A DNA stretch of 45,491 nucleotides from Verrucomicrobiota bacterium. Lineage in GTDB: Bacteria > Chlamydiota > Chlamydiia > Chlamydiales > JAEYWL01. This document shows positions 15,755-23,715 of the stretch, one piece after another (position 1 is the stretch's first letter; every line of letters starts with the position of its first letter). Below the pieces are notes generated by a model. That model was not told the origin of the DNA. It searched no databases and saw only the letters and a list, made by a program, of their open reading frames with translations. The position numbers were made by a program, and so were the translations under genes. Location of the stretch: the NCBI GenBank assembly GCA_023428915.1, contig JAEYWL010000087.1:1-45491 (forward strand), in the 5' to 3' direction.

Positions 15755-18334
15755 TTATGGCAGATACCAATAACCAAACAGAAGCTTATCGCGGCGCGGT
15801 TTTTGGTGCTTTAAAGCCTCCGAGGGCATCCAGTCATCTGGCATTAAAATGGCGTATGCAAAAATTGCAGCTGACATTGTTTCATAAATAGTAAATTCAT
15901 TTTGCGGGGTGTTTTTAGTTGGATGGGCAAACCAGCGCCGCCAGATAGGCGTATAGCGATTTTTCTCTGTGACAAATATATGCTCTTTTCCTTGAGAATC
16001 TTTTGGCTTCCATAAAGGATTCATAATATGTGTGGGGGTGCCTTCCGTAATGCCAAAGATGGTGATCCCTGGTACCGGATCGAGAATGCCATCGTCGCGG
16101 CTTGTTGCATGCTGAATGGCAATCGGGTACACATATCCCAATCCGGTAGTCCATGACATCCCTTTGGGGTTAGCTCCAAGCATAAAATCGATATTGTTTA
16201 AAGCTGCTTCCCGATACTTATCCTGCCCTGTCATTAAGAAGGCAATCAACAAAGCCCTATCATAATTGGTCATGGTTGTAGCTCCCCAGCTCATCCACCA
16301 ATATTGCGCAAACTTCCAGGTAAATTTATAAGGTTCTGTATCCCTAAGCTGCAGCAGCTTTTCAGCCTCGTTAACATATATCTGCTTCCACTTCAATAAT
16401 TGGTAAGGGGGCATGACAGCTGCCATCTTGGGATGGAAGAGGGAAAAATAATACCAAGGGGAAAGGTCCCGGTTACTGAAGGGCCAAGCATAAGGTTTAG
16501 GGGCTTTTGCTAGTTCGGTGTCGATTTTTTTAAGATAGTCTTTATCTCCGGTTAAAATAAATAAACGGAGTTTGGCTTGAATAAGGAAAGGCAGGAGATC
16601 GGAGTCTTTTTCGCGTACTGTATAGGTATAAGGATGCTCCCGGTCCTTTCCTCTTTCTGGAGCGGCATGAATAATTTTATTATTCAAAGAATTTTCAGGA
16701 TCCGCTCCGAACTGGTATGCCTTTATAGCCGAAGCCGTATACTCATCGGCCAATCTGGGATTAAAAGGTTTAATCAATTCGGCAAATTGTGCTGCAGCCG
16801 CTGCATACAATAAAGACGACCAACGGGTACGTAAAGAGTAGGTATAAGGATAGTTGGGGTCGTCTCTTGAGGAGTGGGTTGAAGTTTCAACAGCTCCGGC
16901 CGCTCCACCCTTTGCATCGAGGCTTTTACGCCAAACTTTTAACCCGTATTCCGCTTCATCTAAAATATCGGGAATCCCATTGCCGGATTCCGGCAGATTT
17001 AACTGGCTATCGCGGAACTTTTTAGGAGCTAACTCATAGGCATATAGCAAGTCGAACAGGTTCGTATAGTGATTCAAATTTTTATCCCAATCCGCCGCAT
17101 CATACCAGCCGCCTGCAGCATCCTGTGTTGCTTTTGAAAGATCGGTGGTGTAGCCGATCACATTAAATGCTTCATAGGGTTTTCCTTCACTATTCTTAGG
17201 CGGCTTCAATGGCGGAATGGTCGGTACATGCTCGCTTTCATAAACGGGACCTGTGTGAGCCGCTGCCCTAGGCCATGAGGAAAATGGCTCTTCAATTGCC
17301 TGTCCGGAGCGCTGGTGAAATAAACCGCGAATCGCCTTATAAAAAGCCTCGCCATATACATCATGATTATGTCTAAACGTCCAGGAGCGCCCCACAGAAG
17401 GTATGGAAATAAAAAATTCCCCTTCTTCCTGCAAGGGGCTCAAGTCAATCTCATAAATATCCTCTCCGCTGTATGACAGAAGACGTGGATCCGTTTTTCC
17501 CCCAGCCTTTAACGGCACTTTTTGGTCATGGAAAATTAGTTTCAATTCCCCTTGCATTGCTATGCGGCCATCTGTTGCTGAGATGACAAAAAATTCCTTA
17601 GCATCAGGGAAAGTCAAAGGGCCAAATTCTTGCAAATAGCCGCTTAGATACGCATACTTGCTGCTGCTTTCAGGCAAATAGCCTAGCTGGTTTACTTTAA
17701 TCGCCCATGAAATCGTGCGCTTTTCATCATAGAGGAAAGTAACCTTGCGTCCGCCTGGCGCTTCAATGGTATATGTATCTCCATTAATCATTGGAAAAGG
17801 CAGTTCCAGATAAACATAATGTGCATAAAAGGTTTTTTCGGAATCGGTAACGTAACGGCTTTCATCGATCGGCATAATTGTTCTAGTGAGCCGCAACGGT
17901 TTTTGCGGCAAGCGATAAGCCTGATCGTTAGAGCTAGTGATAGCATAATTGGCCCCATCATCAAGCGCCCTTTCCCCTATAGCTTCCCTAGCCTGTATAA
18001 ACCACTGGTCGTAAAGATCTATAAATTTTTTTCGATTTTCCCACTTTTTCTTGCCTTGTTTTAAGCTCTCTTCCCAAATCTCTGCATTTTTTTTAGCCTC
18101 TCCACCGCTTAATTCATTAATTTTATTTAGCAGCTGCCGGTAATCATTTATTACTAAGACTACCCAGCGATCGGTCAAAACCATAAGTTGCTCGACATTT
18201 TCGTAGCTGGGTAAAGCTATTGGAAAAATACCCTCTTTCTCTTGGGGCAGCCCTTCATATTCGACGGTCCAGGCGCAACAATGTTGCGAACAAACTGCTA
18301 AGGATGTAAGCAAAAAAAAGAGGTATTTAATCAT
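15755..18334 (-). CDS. Secreted glycoside hydrolase family 9 (cellulase-type)
   Basis: The protein would hydrolyse beta-1,4 glucan or a related polysaccharide by inversion. The start is the ATG at 18334, which gives a clean Sec signal peptide (M-I-K-Y-L-F-F-L-L-T-S-L, ending near C-A-W) and overlaps the upstream stop as ATGA. After an extra helical segment (about 45-115) comes an Ig-like CelD_N domain beginning near VNQLGYLPESS (214-224). The GH9 barrel follows with GGWYDAADWDKN (Asp 412 and Asp 415 matching the DAGD catalytic base motif). The C-terminal NEFTIYE has Glu 813 in the acid position. About 859 residues is a normal length. It is coupled to a Wzy/WaaL-like gene, suggesting a role in surface polysaccharide processing. 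Attack on host cyst cellulose is an alternative. Confidence 0.88.
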   Translation of the reverse strand: MIKYLFFLLTSLAVCSQHCCAWTVEYEGLPQEKEGIFPIALPSYENVEQLMVLTDRWVVLVINDYRQLLNKINELSGGEAKKNAEIWEESLKQGKKKWENRKKFIDLYDQWFIQAREAIGERALDDGANYAITSSNDQAYRLPQKPLRLTRTIMPIDESRYVTDSEKTFYAHYVYLELPFPMINGDTYTIEAPGGRKVTFLYDEKRTISWAIKVNQLGYLPESSSKYAYLSGYLQEFGPLTFPDAKEFFVISATDGRIAMQGELKLIFHDQKVPLKAGGKTDPRLLSYSGEDIYEIDLSPLQEEGEFFISIPSVGRSWTFRHNHDVYGEAFYKAIRGLFHQRSGQAIEEPFSSWPRAAAHTGPVYESEHVPTIPPLKPPKNSEGKPYEAFNVIGYTTDLSKATQDAAGGWYDAADWDKNLNHYTNLFDLLYAYELAPKKFRDSQLNLPESGNGIPDILDEAEYGLKVWRKSLDAKGGAAGAVETSTHSSRDDPNYPYTYSLRTRWSSLLYAAAAAQFAELIKPFNPRLADEYTASAIKAYQFGADPENSLNNKIIHAAPERGKDREHPYTYTVREKDSDLLPFLIQAKLRLFILTGDKDYLKKIDTELAKAPKPYAWPFSNRDLSPWYYFSLFHPKMAAVMPPYQLLKWKQIYVNEAEKLLQLRDTEPYKFTWKFAQYWWMSWGATTMTNYDRALLIAFLMTGQDKYREAALNNIDFMLGANPKGMSWTTGLGYVYPIAIQHATSRDDGILDPVPGITIFGITEGTPTHIMNPLWKPKDSQGKEHIFVTEKNRYTPIWRRWFAHPTKNTPQNEFTIYETMSAAIFAYAILMPDDWMPSEALKHQKPRRDKLLFGYWYLP

Positions 18335-19701
18335 AGTTTTCTTAAGGTTAGTGAGTTTCGGCGTGCATCTAAATACATGCGAACCGTCAATGCGATGAGA
18401 ATCTGGGACAGGATAAAAATTGAGCCTACACGCATGGTAAAGTGCACCAAGTTTTGAACATGCAAAAATAGCAGGCTGCCGGCTACCCCTATCATAAGGG
18501 GAAAATAGACACTTTCTTTTTCTCCCCAAAACTTGTAAAACACATAAACCAGCATCTGCAGATACCGCAGCCAGAAAAGAATAAAAAGCAGCAAACCAAT
18601 ATACCCAATTTCAGCTAGGGTTAAAAACCAGATATTGTGGGCAATGCTCACCTCTTCAGCCCCTACGCGATCACCATAACCGCTTAAATTCCAGGCAGAG
18701 AAATTTCCTAACCCTACCCCTGTAAAATGCTCATTTGCCATCAATACAGCTGCTGCATAAACCTTTTTTCTATCCTCGTAATCCGCCTCTGCTTGTTCCC
18801 ATGTAAAGCGCTCTGCAAGAGTGTTGGCTGCTTTGGCAATAAGCCCTAAAGCCATTAAACATCCCAGAAATAGCATAAATACATTTCTATAGGTGAGGTA
18901 GCGCAGAGTACAGAGCAGAGCTACCAATGAGCCTATTCCCATAAAGGCCAAAAGGGATGCGCGGCTTACTGTTAAGATAATAGAAATTAAAGCTGCTGCA
19001 GAAGCGATCCAAATTAGGGATGCCCCATAGGTATTGCGCATAGCAAAAGCCATTGGCAAAATAAATAAACCCGCCATTCCCAAATAAGAGTTAAAATTAT
19101 TAATGTCATCGAAAAAAGCTACCCGGTAGATGCCGATGGCATATCTTTGGAAAAGTGCGGCAAACATCAAGAGAATTAGCGCAATCGCTATCGCATAAAC
19201 GGCAATGTAAACGCTTCTGGCATCTTTAACAAAATTAAAAACGACTAGAATTAAAAATGCTCCCCAGATCATTTGATGGATTTCAAATAAAGGATAAAGC
19301 TTGATATAGAAAAAAACAGAGGTATCTTCTTCATATTCTCCTGGAACGCGCGGCAAGGCGTCAGGAAAAACATAATGCCATGAAAGAAACGACCATAGAA
19401 TGATAAGGATATAGGGTATCAAAAGGGGATAGGCCCATTTAAGTTTGTACTCCCTTGGCCTTAGAATCATAGAAATGAGAAGGATGATAGCGAACAAGTA
19501 CGAGACATGTACAAAAAAACCTCTCGTAGCTACTTTATAAGCCAATGCTGGAAAAAATGTAATGCTTAGGCTTTGGGTTGCTGTTGAAAATACCAATAAA
19601 CCAAACATTAGATAAAGAAGCGGACGCTGCATACGGCCAACCAGAACGCCGGCGAAAATTCCAATAATGGCCCCTAGCCAAAATATCAGCGTGTGATCCA
19701 C
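18331..19701 (-). CDS. O-antigen ligase/polymerase family membrane protein (Wzy_C)
   Basis: This polytopic protein has about eleven to twelve hydrophobic segments and the Wzy_C hallmarks: LTVSRASLLAF with the conserved Arg, a periplasmic loop with GVGLGNFSAWN, and AHNIWFLTLAEIGYIGLL with the conserved His and Glu. Such proteins join undecaprenyl-linked glycans, either as a ligase to lipid A core or as a polymerase. The frame is open to a TTG at 19728, but that codon sits inside a 15-bp hairpin. A GTG at 19701 with GGAG 4-5 bases upstream is the better start, giving about 456 residues. It overlaps the GH9 gene by 4 bases. Ligase and polymerase cannot be told apart here. Confidence 0.83.
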   Translation of the reverse strand: MDHTLIFWLGAIIGIFAGVLVGRMQRPLLYLMFGLLVFSTATQSLSITFFPALAYKVATRGFFVHVSYLFAIILLISMILRPREYKLKWAYPLLIPYILIILWSFLSWHYVFPDALPRVPGEYEEDTSVFFYIKLYPLFEIHQMIWGAFLILVVFNFVKDARSVYIAVYAIAIALILLMFAALFQRYAIGIYRVAFFDDINNFNSYLGMAGLFILPMAFAMRNTYGASLIWIASAAALISIILTVSRASLLAFMGIGSLVALLCTLRYLTYRNVFMLFLGCLMALGLIAKAANTLAERFTWEQAEADYEDRKKVYAAAVLMANEHFTGVGLGNFSAWNLSGYGDRVGAEEVSIAHNIWFLTLAEIGYIGLLLFILFWLRYLQMLVYVFYKFWGEKESVYFPLMIGVAGSLLFLHVQNLVHFTMRVGSIFILSQILIALTVRMYLDARRNSLTLRKL

Positions 19702-19720
19702 AATGCTCCACTTATGAGAA

Positions 19721-19757
19721 TAGAACAACTGCTGCCAGCTTTGCAGCAGTTGTTCTA
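19721..19757 (-). terminator. 15-bp perfect hairpin downstream of the BON/small-peptide genes
   Basis: 19721-19735 is exactly complementary to 19743-19757, with a 7-base loop. It lies 8 bases after the stop of the 26-residue peptide and just before the O-antigen ligase start, so it may end or weaken transcription of the BON gene pair. There is no strong T-run on the minus strand (it continues with ATTCTCAT), so it could instead stabilise mRNA ends. Confidence 0.5.
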
Positions 19758-19765
19758 AATATCAT

Positions 19766-19846
19766 TTAGATAATGCCTAAGAGTTTTAGCAAAATAAGAA
19801 CGGATATGGGTATCCCCAAAAGCCATAATAATAGCATTCTGCCCAT
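19766..19846 (-). CDS. 26-residue hydrophobic membrane peptide
   Basis: A start at 19846 with AAGGA 8 bases upstream opens a 26-codon frame that reads M-G-R-M-L-L-L-W-L-L-G-I-P-I and continues as a single hydrophobic helix to a TAA at 19766-19768. It lies 20 bases after the BON lipoprotein gene on the same strand. Short peptides of the WLLG-hP-hxhLhhLxLhG pattern are, as I recall, found next to stress and envelope genes in other bacteria. The good ribosome binding site and operon position support a real gene, but a coding signal this short cannot be certain. Confidence 0.55.
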   Translation of the reverse strand: MGRMLLLWLLGIPISVLILLKLLGII

Positions 19847-19866
19847 GTGTTTATTCCTTAAACAAA

Positions 19867-20202
19867 TTATCTTGTATTAACTGTAAGTAAATTCTCGACG
19901 CGCTTAACACCGCTAATTTTCTTTACTCGATCGCTAATATCGGTTTTATCTTTATCTGTGGCAACTGCACCATTCAATGTGACAATGCCGTTTATTGTAC
20001 TGACTTGAATAGTATTGGCGTAGGCTGCCAGCTGCTTATCATCCTGGAGCATTTGTCTAACTTTTTGCGTAATTTTACGATCGCCTTCCACATCTTGCTG
20101 GGCTGCATTTTTGCCTTCATTACTGCTGGTATTTTGTACAGGGGTGCTTTCACAAGATACTAAGGCAAAGCACATTAATGAAAATAAAAGATACTTTTTC
20201 AT
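19867..20202 (-). CDS. BON-domain lipoprotein (OsmY/YraP-like)
   Basis: The 111-residue protein starts with a lipoprotein signal, M-K-K-Y-L-L-F-S-L-M, ending in L-V-S-C, so it is expected to be anchored in an envelope membrane. After a short Ser/Asn/Gln-rich linker there is one BON domain (about 42-111), which shows DRKITQKVRQMLQDD, the NTIQVSTINGIVTLNGAV core with its conserved glycines, and VKRVENLLTV at the end. BON domains bind phospholipid and help maintain envelope integrity under stress. An AGGAG ribosome binding site precedes the ATG. A tiny membrane peptide gene follows. Confidence 0.85.
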   Translation of the reverse strand: MKKYLLFSLMCFALVSCESTPVQNTSSNEGKNAAQQDVEGDRKITQKVRQMLQDDKQLAAYANTIQVSTINGIVTLNGAVATDKDKTDISDRVKKISGVKRVENLLTVNTR

Positions 20203-20310
20203 ACTGGACTCCTAAGTTAGTTTTTTGGAAAAGAATGCCATACCTCACCCTAATTGAAAGAAAAAATTTTAGCAATTCAAATCCTGAAACCTGATTTATA
20301 TGGTCAGAAT

Positions 20311-20430
20311 CAGGCGCTTAAGAGACAATGGACCTTAGCGACGCCAGGGACCTTATGAACAAGGGACTAAGCGCCAGTTCCTTAAGTCCATAAGGTCCAG
20401 GCGTCCCTATTGTCCATTTAAGCGCTTTTA
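20311..20430. repeat. Mosaic palindromic repeat, copy 2, running into the epimerase gene end
   Basis: This uses the same words as 8420-8536. The outer arms GCGCTTAA (near 20314) and TTAAGCGC (near 20418) pair, followed inwards by GACAAT/ATTGTC, GACGCC/GGCGTC and GGACCTTATG with its complement. The copy extends past the stop codon at 20418-20420 into the last codons (K-S-A) of the epimerase gene, so the repeat supplies the C-terminus of that protein. Its word order differs from copy 1, as if the modules had recombined. Confidence 0.65.
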
Positions 20431-21380
20431 TAATACTCCTTGTACCACTCCACAAACTTCGGGATGCCCTCTTCTAAAGAAGTTTGTGGATTAAAGCCCA
20501 ATAGCTGCCGGCTATGGGCAATGTCGGCATAGGTCTTTAGCACATCGCCTGACTGCATGGGCACAGAATTAATCTTCGCTTTTTGGCCCAGCGACTCTTC
20601 GATTACCTGTACAAACCGCTTAAGTTCAACGGACTTGTGATTGCCCAAATTGAACACTTCGCAAGCAAAACTTTTATCAAGGGCCGCTAAGATACCGGCT
20701 ACAATATCATCAATGTAAGTAAAATCGCGCTGTAATTGTCCGTGGTTGAAAAGATCAATCGATTCTCCGGCTAAAATCGCCTTTACAAAAGAAAAATAAG
20801 CCATATCAGGCCTGCCCCAGGGGCCATAAACTGTAAAAAACCTTAAGCCGCAGACAGATATGCCGAACAGATGATGGTAAGTTTGCGCCATCAACTCGTT
20901 GCTTTTCTTGGTCACACCATAGAGGCTGGCCTGCCGGTCCGTTCTGTCTTGCTCGCTAAAAGGTATTTTGTCATTCAACCCATATACTGACGAGGAAGAG
21001 GCATAAACCAAGGGGATATGGGGATTGGCCCTGCATAGCTCTAAAACACTTAAAAACCCTTCCAAGTTAGCTTTAACATAAGCTTCTGGGTTTGAAAGCG
21101 AGTAGCGCACGCCTGCTTGTGCGGCTAAGTGAATTATATGGGTAATTCCATGCTTTTTGATAATTTCAGCCAGCATAGCCTTATCATTAATATCTCCTTT
21201 GACAACTTCAATCCCTTTCCGGGCCAAATAGGCTGCACGGTCATATTTTAATTGCGGGATATAGTAGTCGTTATAATTATCAAGGCCGATTACGAAGCCG
21301 CCGCGCTGTTTTAATGCGATGCATGTATGAAAGCCGATAAATCCAGCTGCGCCTGTTACTAGTACTTTCTTTGTAGACAC
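20418..21380 (-). CDS. NAD-dependent sugar epimerase, UDP-glucuronate 4-epimerase type
   Basis: This extended short-chain dehydrogenase probably converts UDP-glucuronate to UDP-galacturonate for polysaccharide synthesis. The NAD-binding motif is GAAGFIGFH, followed by GLDNYNDYY, a phrase typical of the UDP-GlcA 4-epimerase/CapI group. The catalytic set is SSSSVYG with Ser and YGVTKKSNE with Tyr and Lys. The substrate region has GPWGRPDMA and the end has GDVLKTYAD, both usual in this group. At 320 residues it is normal. The start is GTG at 21380 with AAGGGG upstream. The last codons lie inside a palindromic repeat. A related UDP-sugar substrate cannot be excluded. Confidence 0.85.
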   Translation of the reverse strand: MSTKKVLVTGAAGFIGFHTCIALKQRGGFVIGLDNYNDYYIPQLKYDRAAYLARKGIEVVKGDINDKAMLAEIIKKHGITHIIHLAAQAGVRYSLSNPEAYVKANLEGFLSVLELCRANPHIPLVYASSSSVYGLNDKIPFSEQDRTDRQASLYGVTKKSNELMAQTYHHLFGISVCGLRFFTVYGPWGRPDMAYFSFVKAILAGESIDLFNHGQLQRDFTYIDDIVAGILAALDKSFACEVFNLGNHKSVELKRFVQVIEESLGQKAKINSVPMQSGDVLKTYADIAHSRQLLGFNPQTSLEEGIPKFVEWYKEYYKSA

Positions 21381-21418
21381 TGAGAGATACCCCTTGATTT
21401 TTGCCTGAAGTTAGTTAG

Positions 21419-21489
21419 TATACTGAAGTACAATCGAAACTTGGGAATTTGACGCAGTCAAAACCAAGTTTCGATTGTACTTCAGTATA
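21419..21489. repeat. Perfect 26-bp inverted repeat with nested hairpin in loop
   Basis: 21419-21444 is the exact reverse complement of 21464-21489. The 19-base loop itself contains TTTGAC-gca-GTCAAA, a second hairpin. It lies between the divergent starts of the epimerase gene (21380) and the KdpF-like gene (21513), so it is not a terminator. It could be a small mobile palindrome, an operator, or a cruciform. Confidence 0.75.
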
Positions 21490-21512
21490 TATAGAAATGG
21501 TATTGATAGGAT

Positions 21513-21602
21513 ATGTTTTCAGAATTTATTTTAGCGGGAATTGTTGCTTTTTTTCTCTTGCTCTATTTAATCTATACTCTCCTTTACCCTGAAAAATTTT
21601 AG
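21513..21602 (+). CDS. KdpF-like small membrane peptide (orphan)
   Basis: A 29-codon frame begins M-F-S-E-F-I-L-A-G-I and ends L-L-Y-P-E-K-F. A single membrane helix followed by a tyrosine/leucine stretch and a final PEKF is the hallmark of KdpF, the smallest subunit that stabilises the KdpABC potassium pump. No kdpA, kdpB or kdpC gene is in the window. A short AGG element lies 3-5 bases before the ATG, which is poor spacing for a ribosome binding site. The HAD phosphatase gene begins 13 bases after its stop. Family recognition rests on the C-terminal signature. An orphan role, or a kdp operon elsewhere, is possible. Confidence 0.6.
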   Translation: MFSEFILAGIVAFFLLLYLIYTLLYPEKF

Positions 21603-21615
21603 TTTTTAGCATAAA

Positions 21616-22263
21616 ATGAGCAAAGCAAAACACCCGGTCGAACCCATTGTCGCCGCCTTCGATTTCGACGGCACCATTACTTTCCATGACAGTCTTGTGC
21701 CTTTTCTGTTTTTTGTATTCGGCAGAAAGCGCACCTTGGCAGGCTTAACAGTATTGCTGCCCTGGTTCATAGGTTGCGGTTTGGGCTTTATCAGCCGAGA
21801 CAAAACCAAGGAAAGGGTATTTACCCATTTCTTAAAAGGCATGCCCCTTCAAGAACTCAAGGAGCGGGGCATTGAGTTTTCCATGCAGCGTCTGATGAAA
21901 AAAATCCGCCCAGGGGCCATCAATCTCATTGAATGGCATAAACAACAGGGGCACAAACTAATCTTGATCAGCGCTTCCATAGATGTTTATCTTGAACCTT
22001 GGGCCAAAGCCATGGGATTTGACCATCTGCTTTCTTCCAAACTCGAAATAGATGCACAAGGCCTTGCGACCGGTAAACTTTTTGGTAAAAATTGCCGCGG
22101 GCCGGAAAAAACCAAAAAGCTTGGCGAATTATTAGGCTCGAAAACCCATTATGTACTTTACGCTTATGGCGATAGCAAAGGGGATAAAGAACTGCTGGCT
22201 TTAGCTGATTACCCCTATTACCGCAACATTCCTAAACACGATGACCTGCCTCGAGATGAATGA
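21616..22263 (+). CDS. HAD-superfamily subfamily IB phosphatase
   Basis: This 215-residue phosphatase has the aspartate nucleophile pair in AFDFDGTIT (Asp16, Asp18), motif II in LILISASIDVYLEPWA, and the metal-binding motif YGDSKGDKELL. The IB cap region shows TKERVFTHFLKG. Such proteins dephosphorylate serine phosphate, lipid-linked phosphates or sugars. Here the gene overlaps the Wzx-type flippase by 4 bases (ATGA), so a role in polyprenyl-phosphate or sugar-phosphate turnover for the glycan pathway is reasonable but unproven. It has no ribosome binding site that I can see, so it may depend on translation of the KdpF-like frame upstream. Confidence 0.85.
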   Translation: MSKAKHPVEPIVAAFDFDGTITFHDSLVPFLFFVFGRKRTLAGLTVLLPWFIGCGLGFISRDKTKERVFTHFLKGMPLQELKERGIEFSMQRLMKKIRPGAINLIEWHKQQGHKLILISASIDVYLEPWAKAMGFDHLLSSKLEIDAQGLATGKLFGKNCRGPEKTKKLGELLGSKTHYVLYAYGDSKGDKELLALADYPYYRNIPKHDDLPRDE

Positions 22264-23714
22264 AAAGACTATTTAAGGACATAGGAATTTATGGCCTGGG
22301 AAATATCTTTAATAAAGGCGTCAATCTTTTATTGCTGCCGCTATTTACCGCCTATTTAACGCCTGTCGATTACGGCATACAGTCCCTTTTAAGCTTTATG
22401 ATGCTTTTGCTCATCCCTTTTACTAACTTAGGGATCGGCACTTCTTTTGGCATTTGCTACGTGGATAAAGAAATAGAACAAGCTAAAGCCAAAACAGTTT
22501 GGACCAGTTTTTTTCTTCTGCTTGGAGTTTCAGTTTTTTTTGCAGCCTTGACGATAACTTTTTCCAAACCATTAAGCGGGCTGCTATTTTCAAATTCCGG
22601 CTATAGCTATCTTCTCGTACTTACAGCATTAACTTTCATTTTTAATACTCTGCTTTTTCCTTTTAATGCCTATCTGCAATTTGAAAGCCGGGCTTTGACT
22701 TTTGTGCTAATCAGCTGCGGCAGCGCCATTTTTAATGTAGTTATCAACTGCTATTTAGTCATGCGTTTAAGTTGGGGCATCGACGGTTTAGTTTGGGGAG
22801 GCTTGTGGGCTAATCTTTTGCAATTCACACTCCTTTATTTGGCCATCTTTAAAAAAGTCCCTGTCAAACTATCCAAACGGGTTTTACAATCGCTTTTGCA
22901 GCACGGGATTCCCATGATCAGCGGTTTTTTCTTTTTATTTTTTATACAGAATTCCTGGCGCTATATTTTAGAGCATTTTACTTCGATGGCTGCCTTAGGA
23001 ATCTTTAGTGTTGGCTATAATATCGGCTGCGTCAGCCTCCTGTTTGTATCGAGCCTGATTTCTTCATGGGCCCCTTATTTTTTAAGATTTGCAGAAAAAC
23101 AAGAAGAAACCAGAGAGCATTTCAGCAAAATTTACAGTTATTATTACTTCTTTGCAGGCAGTTTAGCACTTTGCTTTTTTCTCTACTCAAAGCTCGTAGT
23201 TGAACTGTTTACTGCGCAACCCTTTCACAGCTGTTGGATTGTTGTAGGATGGATTGCCTTGGGGCATCTCGCTTCAGGCGGATATTATCTCTATTTACCA
23301 GGCGTCTACTTTGCAAAAAATGTCAAACTTGTCAATATTTCTCTTCTTACAAGCACATGTGTCACAGTTGCGGTCACTGCATTAGCCACTCTATATTTTG
23401 GTATGTTAGGAACAGCGATTGCTTTTTTTATTGGACAGTTTAGCCTTTCCTTTGCGCAACAAATGGTAAACGGATACTGGTCTTTATATACAGTGCCTCA
23501 CGAAAGCCCTAGGCTGGTAAAATTTATCTGTTTATTGAGCGTGGGAATTACTTATTCCTATATTCCACGAAACTTTGTGTTTATCGAAGAATTTTTATTT
23601 GCAACTTTTTATCTTGCAATTCACCTTTTACTCACTTGCAAATTGCTAGACGCAGAAGAAAAAGGGCGATTATTCAAGTTTGTTGGTTTATCTAGAAGAG
23701 CAAGAGGTTACTAA
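22260..23714 (+). CDS. Wzx-type polysaccharide flippase (MOP superfamily)
   Basis: This 484-residue protein has about twelve to fourteen membrane segments and the N-terminal pattern of the polysaccharide transporter family (GIYGLGNIFNKGVNLLLLPL, then LTPVDYGIQSLLSF). Members flip undecaprenyl-linked oligosaccharides from the cytoplasmic to the periplasmic face of the inner membrane. It overlaps the HAD gene by 4 bases. It ends one base from the convergent methyltransferase gene, leaving no room for a terminator between them. Together with the Wzy_C protein at 18331 and the Wza/Wzc pair at 239-4183 it would complete a Wzx/Wzy-type pathway. Confidence 0.85.
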   Translation: MKRLFKDIGIYGLGNIFNKGVNLLLLPLFTAYLTPVDYGIQSLLSFMMLLLIPFTNLGIGTSFGICYVDKEIEQAKAKTVWTSFFLLLGVSVFFAALTITFSKPLSGLLFSNSGYSYLLVLTALTFIFNTLLFPFNAYLQFESRALTFVLISCGSAIFNVVINCYLVMRLSWGIDGLVWGGLWANLLQFTLLYLAIFKKVPVKLSKRVLQSLLQHGIPMISGFFFLFFIQNSWRYILEHFTSMAALGIFSVGYNIGCVSLLFVSSLISSWAPYFLRFAEKQEETREHFSKIYSYYYFFAGSLALCFFLYSKLVVELFTAQPFHSCWIVVGWIALGHLASGGYYLYLPGVYFAKNVKLVNISLLTSTCVTVAVTALATLYFGMLGTAIAFFIGQFSLSFAQQMVNGYWSLYTVPHESPRLVKFICLLSVGITYSYIPRNFVFIEEFLFATFYLAIHLLLTCKLLDAEEKGRLFKFVGLSRRARGY

Positions 23715-23715
23715 A

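Noticed and set aside
18335..18529. N-terminal extension of the GH9 protein
   Set aside because: It overlaps the Wzy_C gene in another frame, and the signal peptide begins only at the ATG at 18334.
19702..19728. TTG start of the O-antigen ligase frame
   Set aside because: It lies inside the right side of a 15-bp hairpin and has no ribosome binding site; the GTG at 19701 does.
21419..21489. Rho-independent terminator
   Set aside because: The palindrome lies between two divergent gene starts and has no T-run tied to a gene end.
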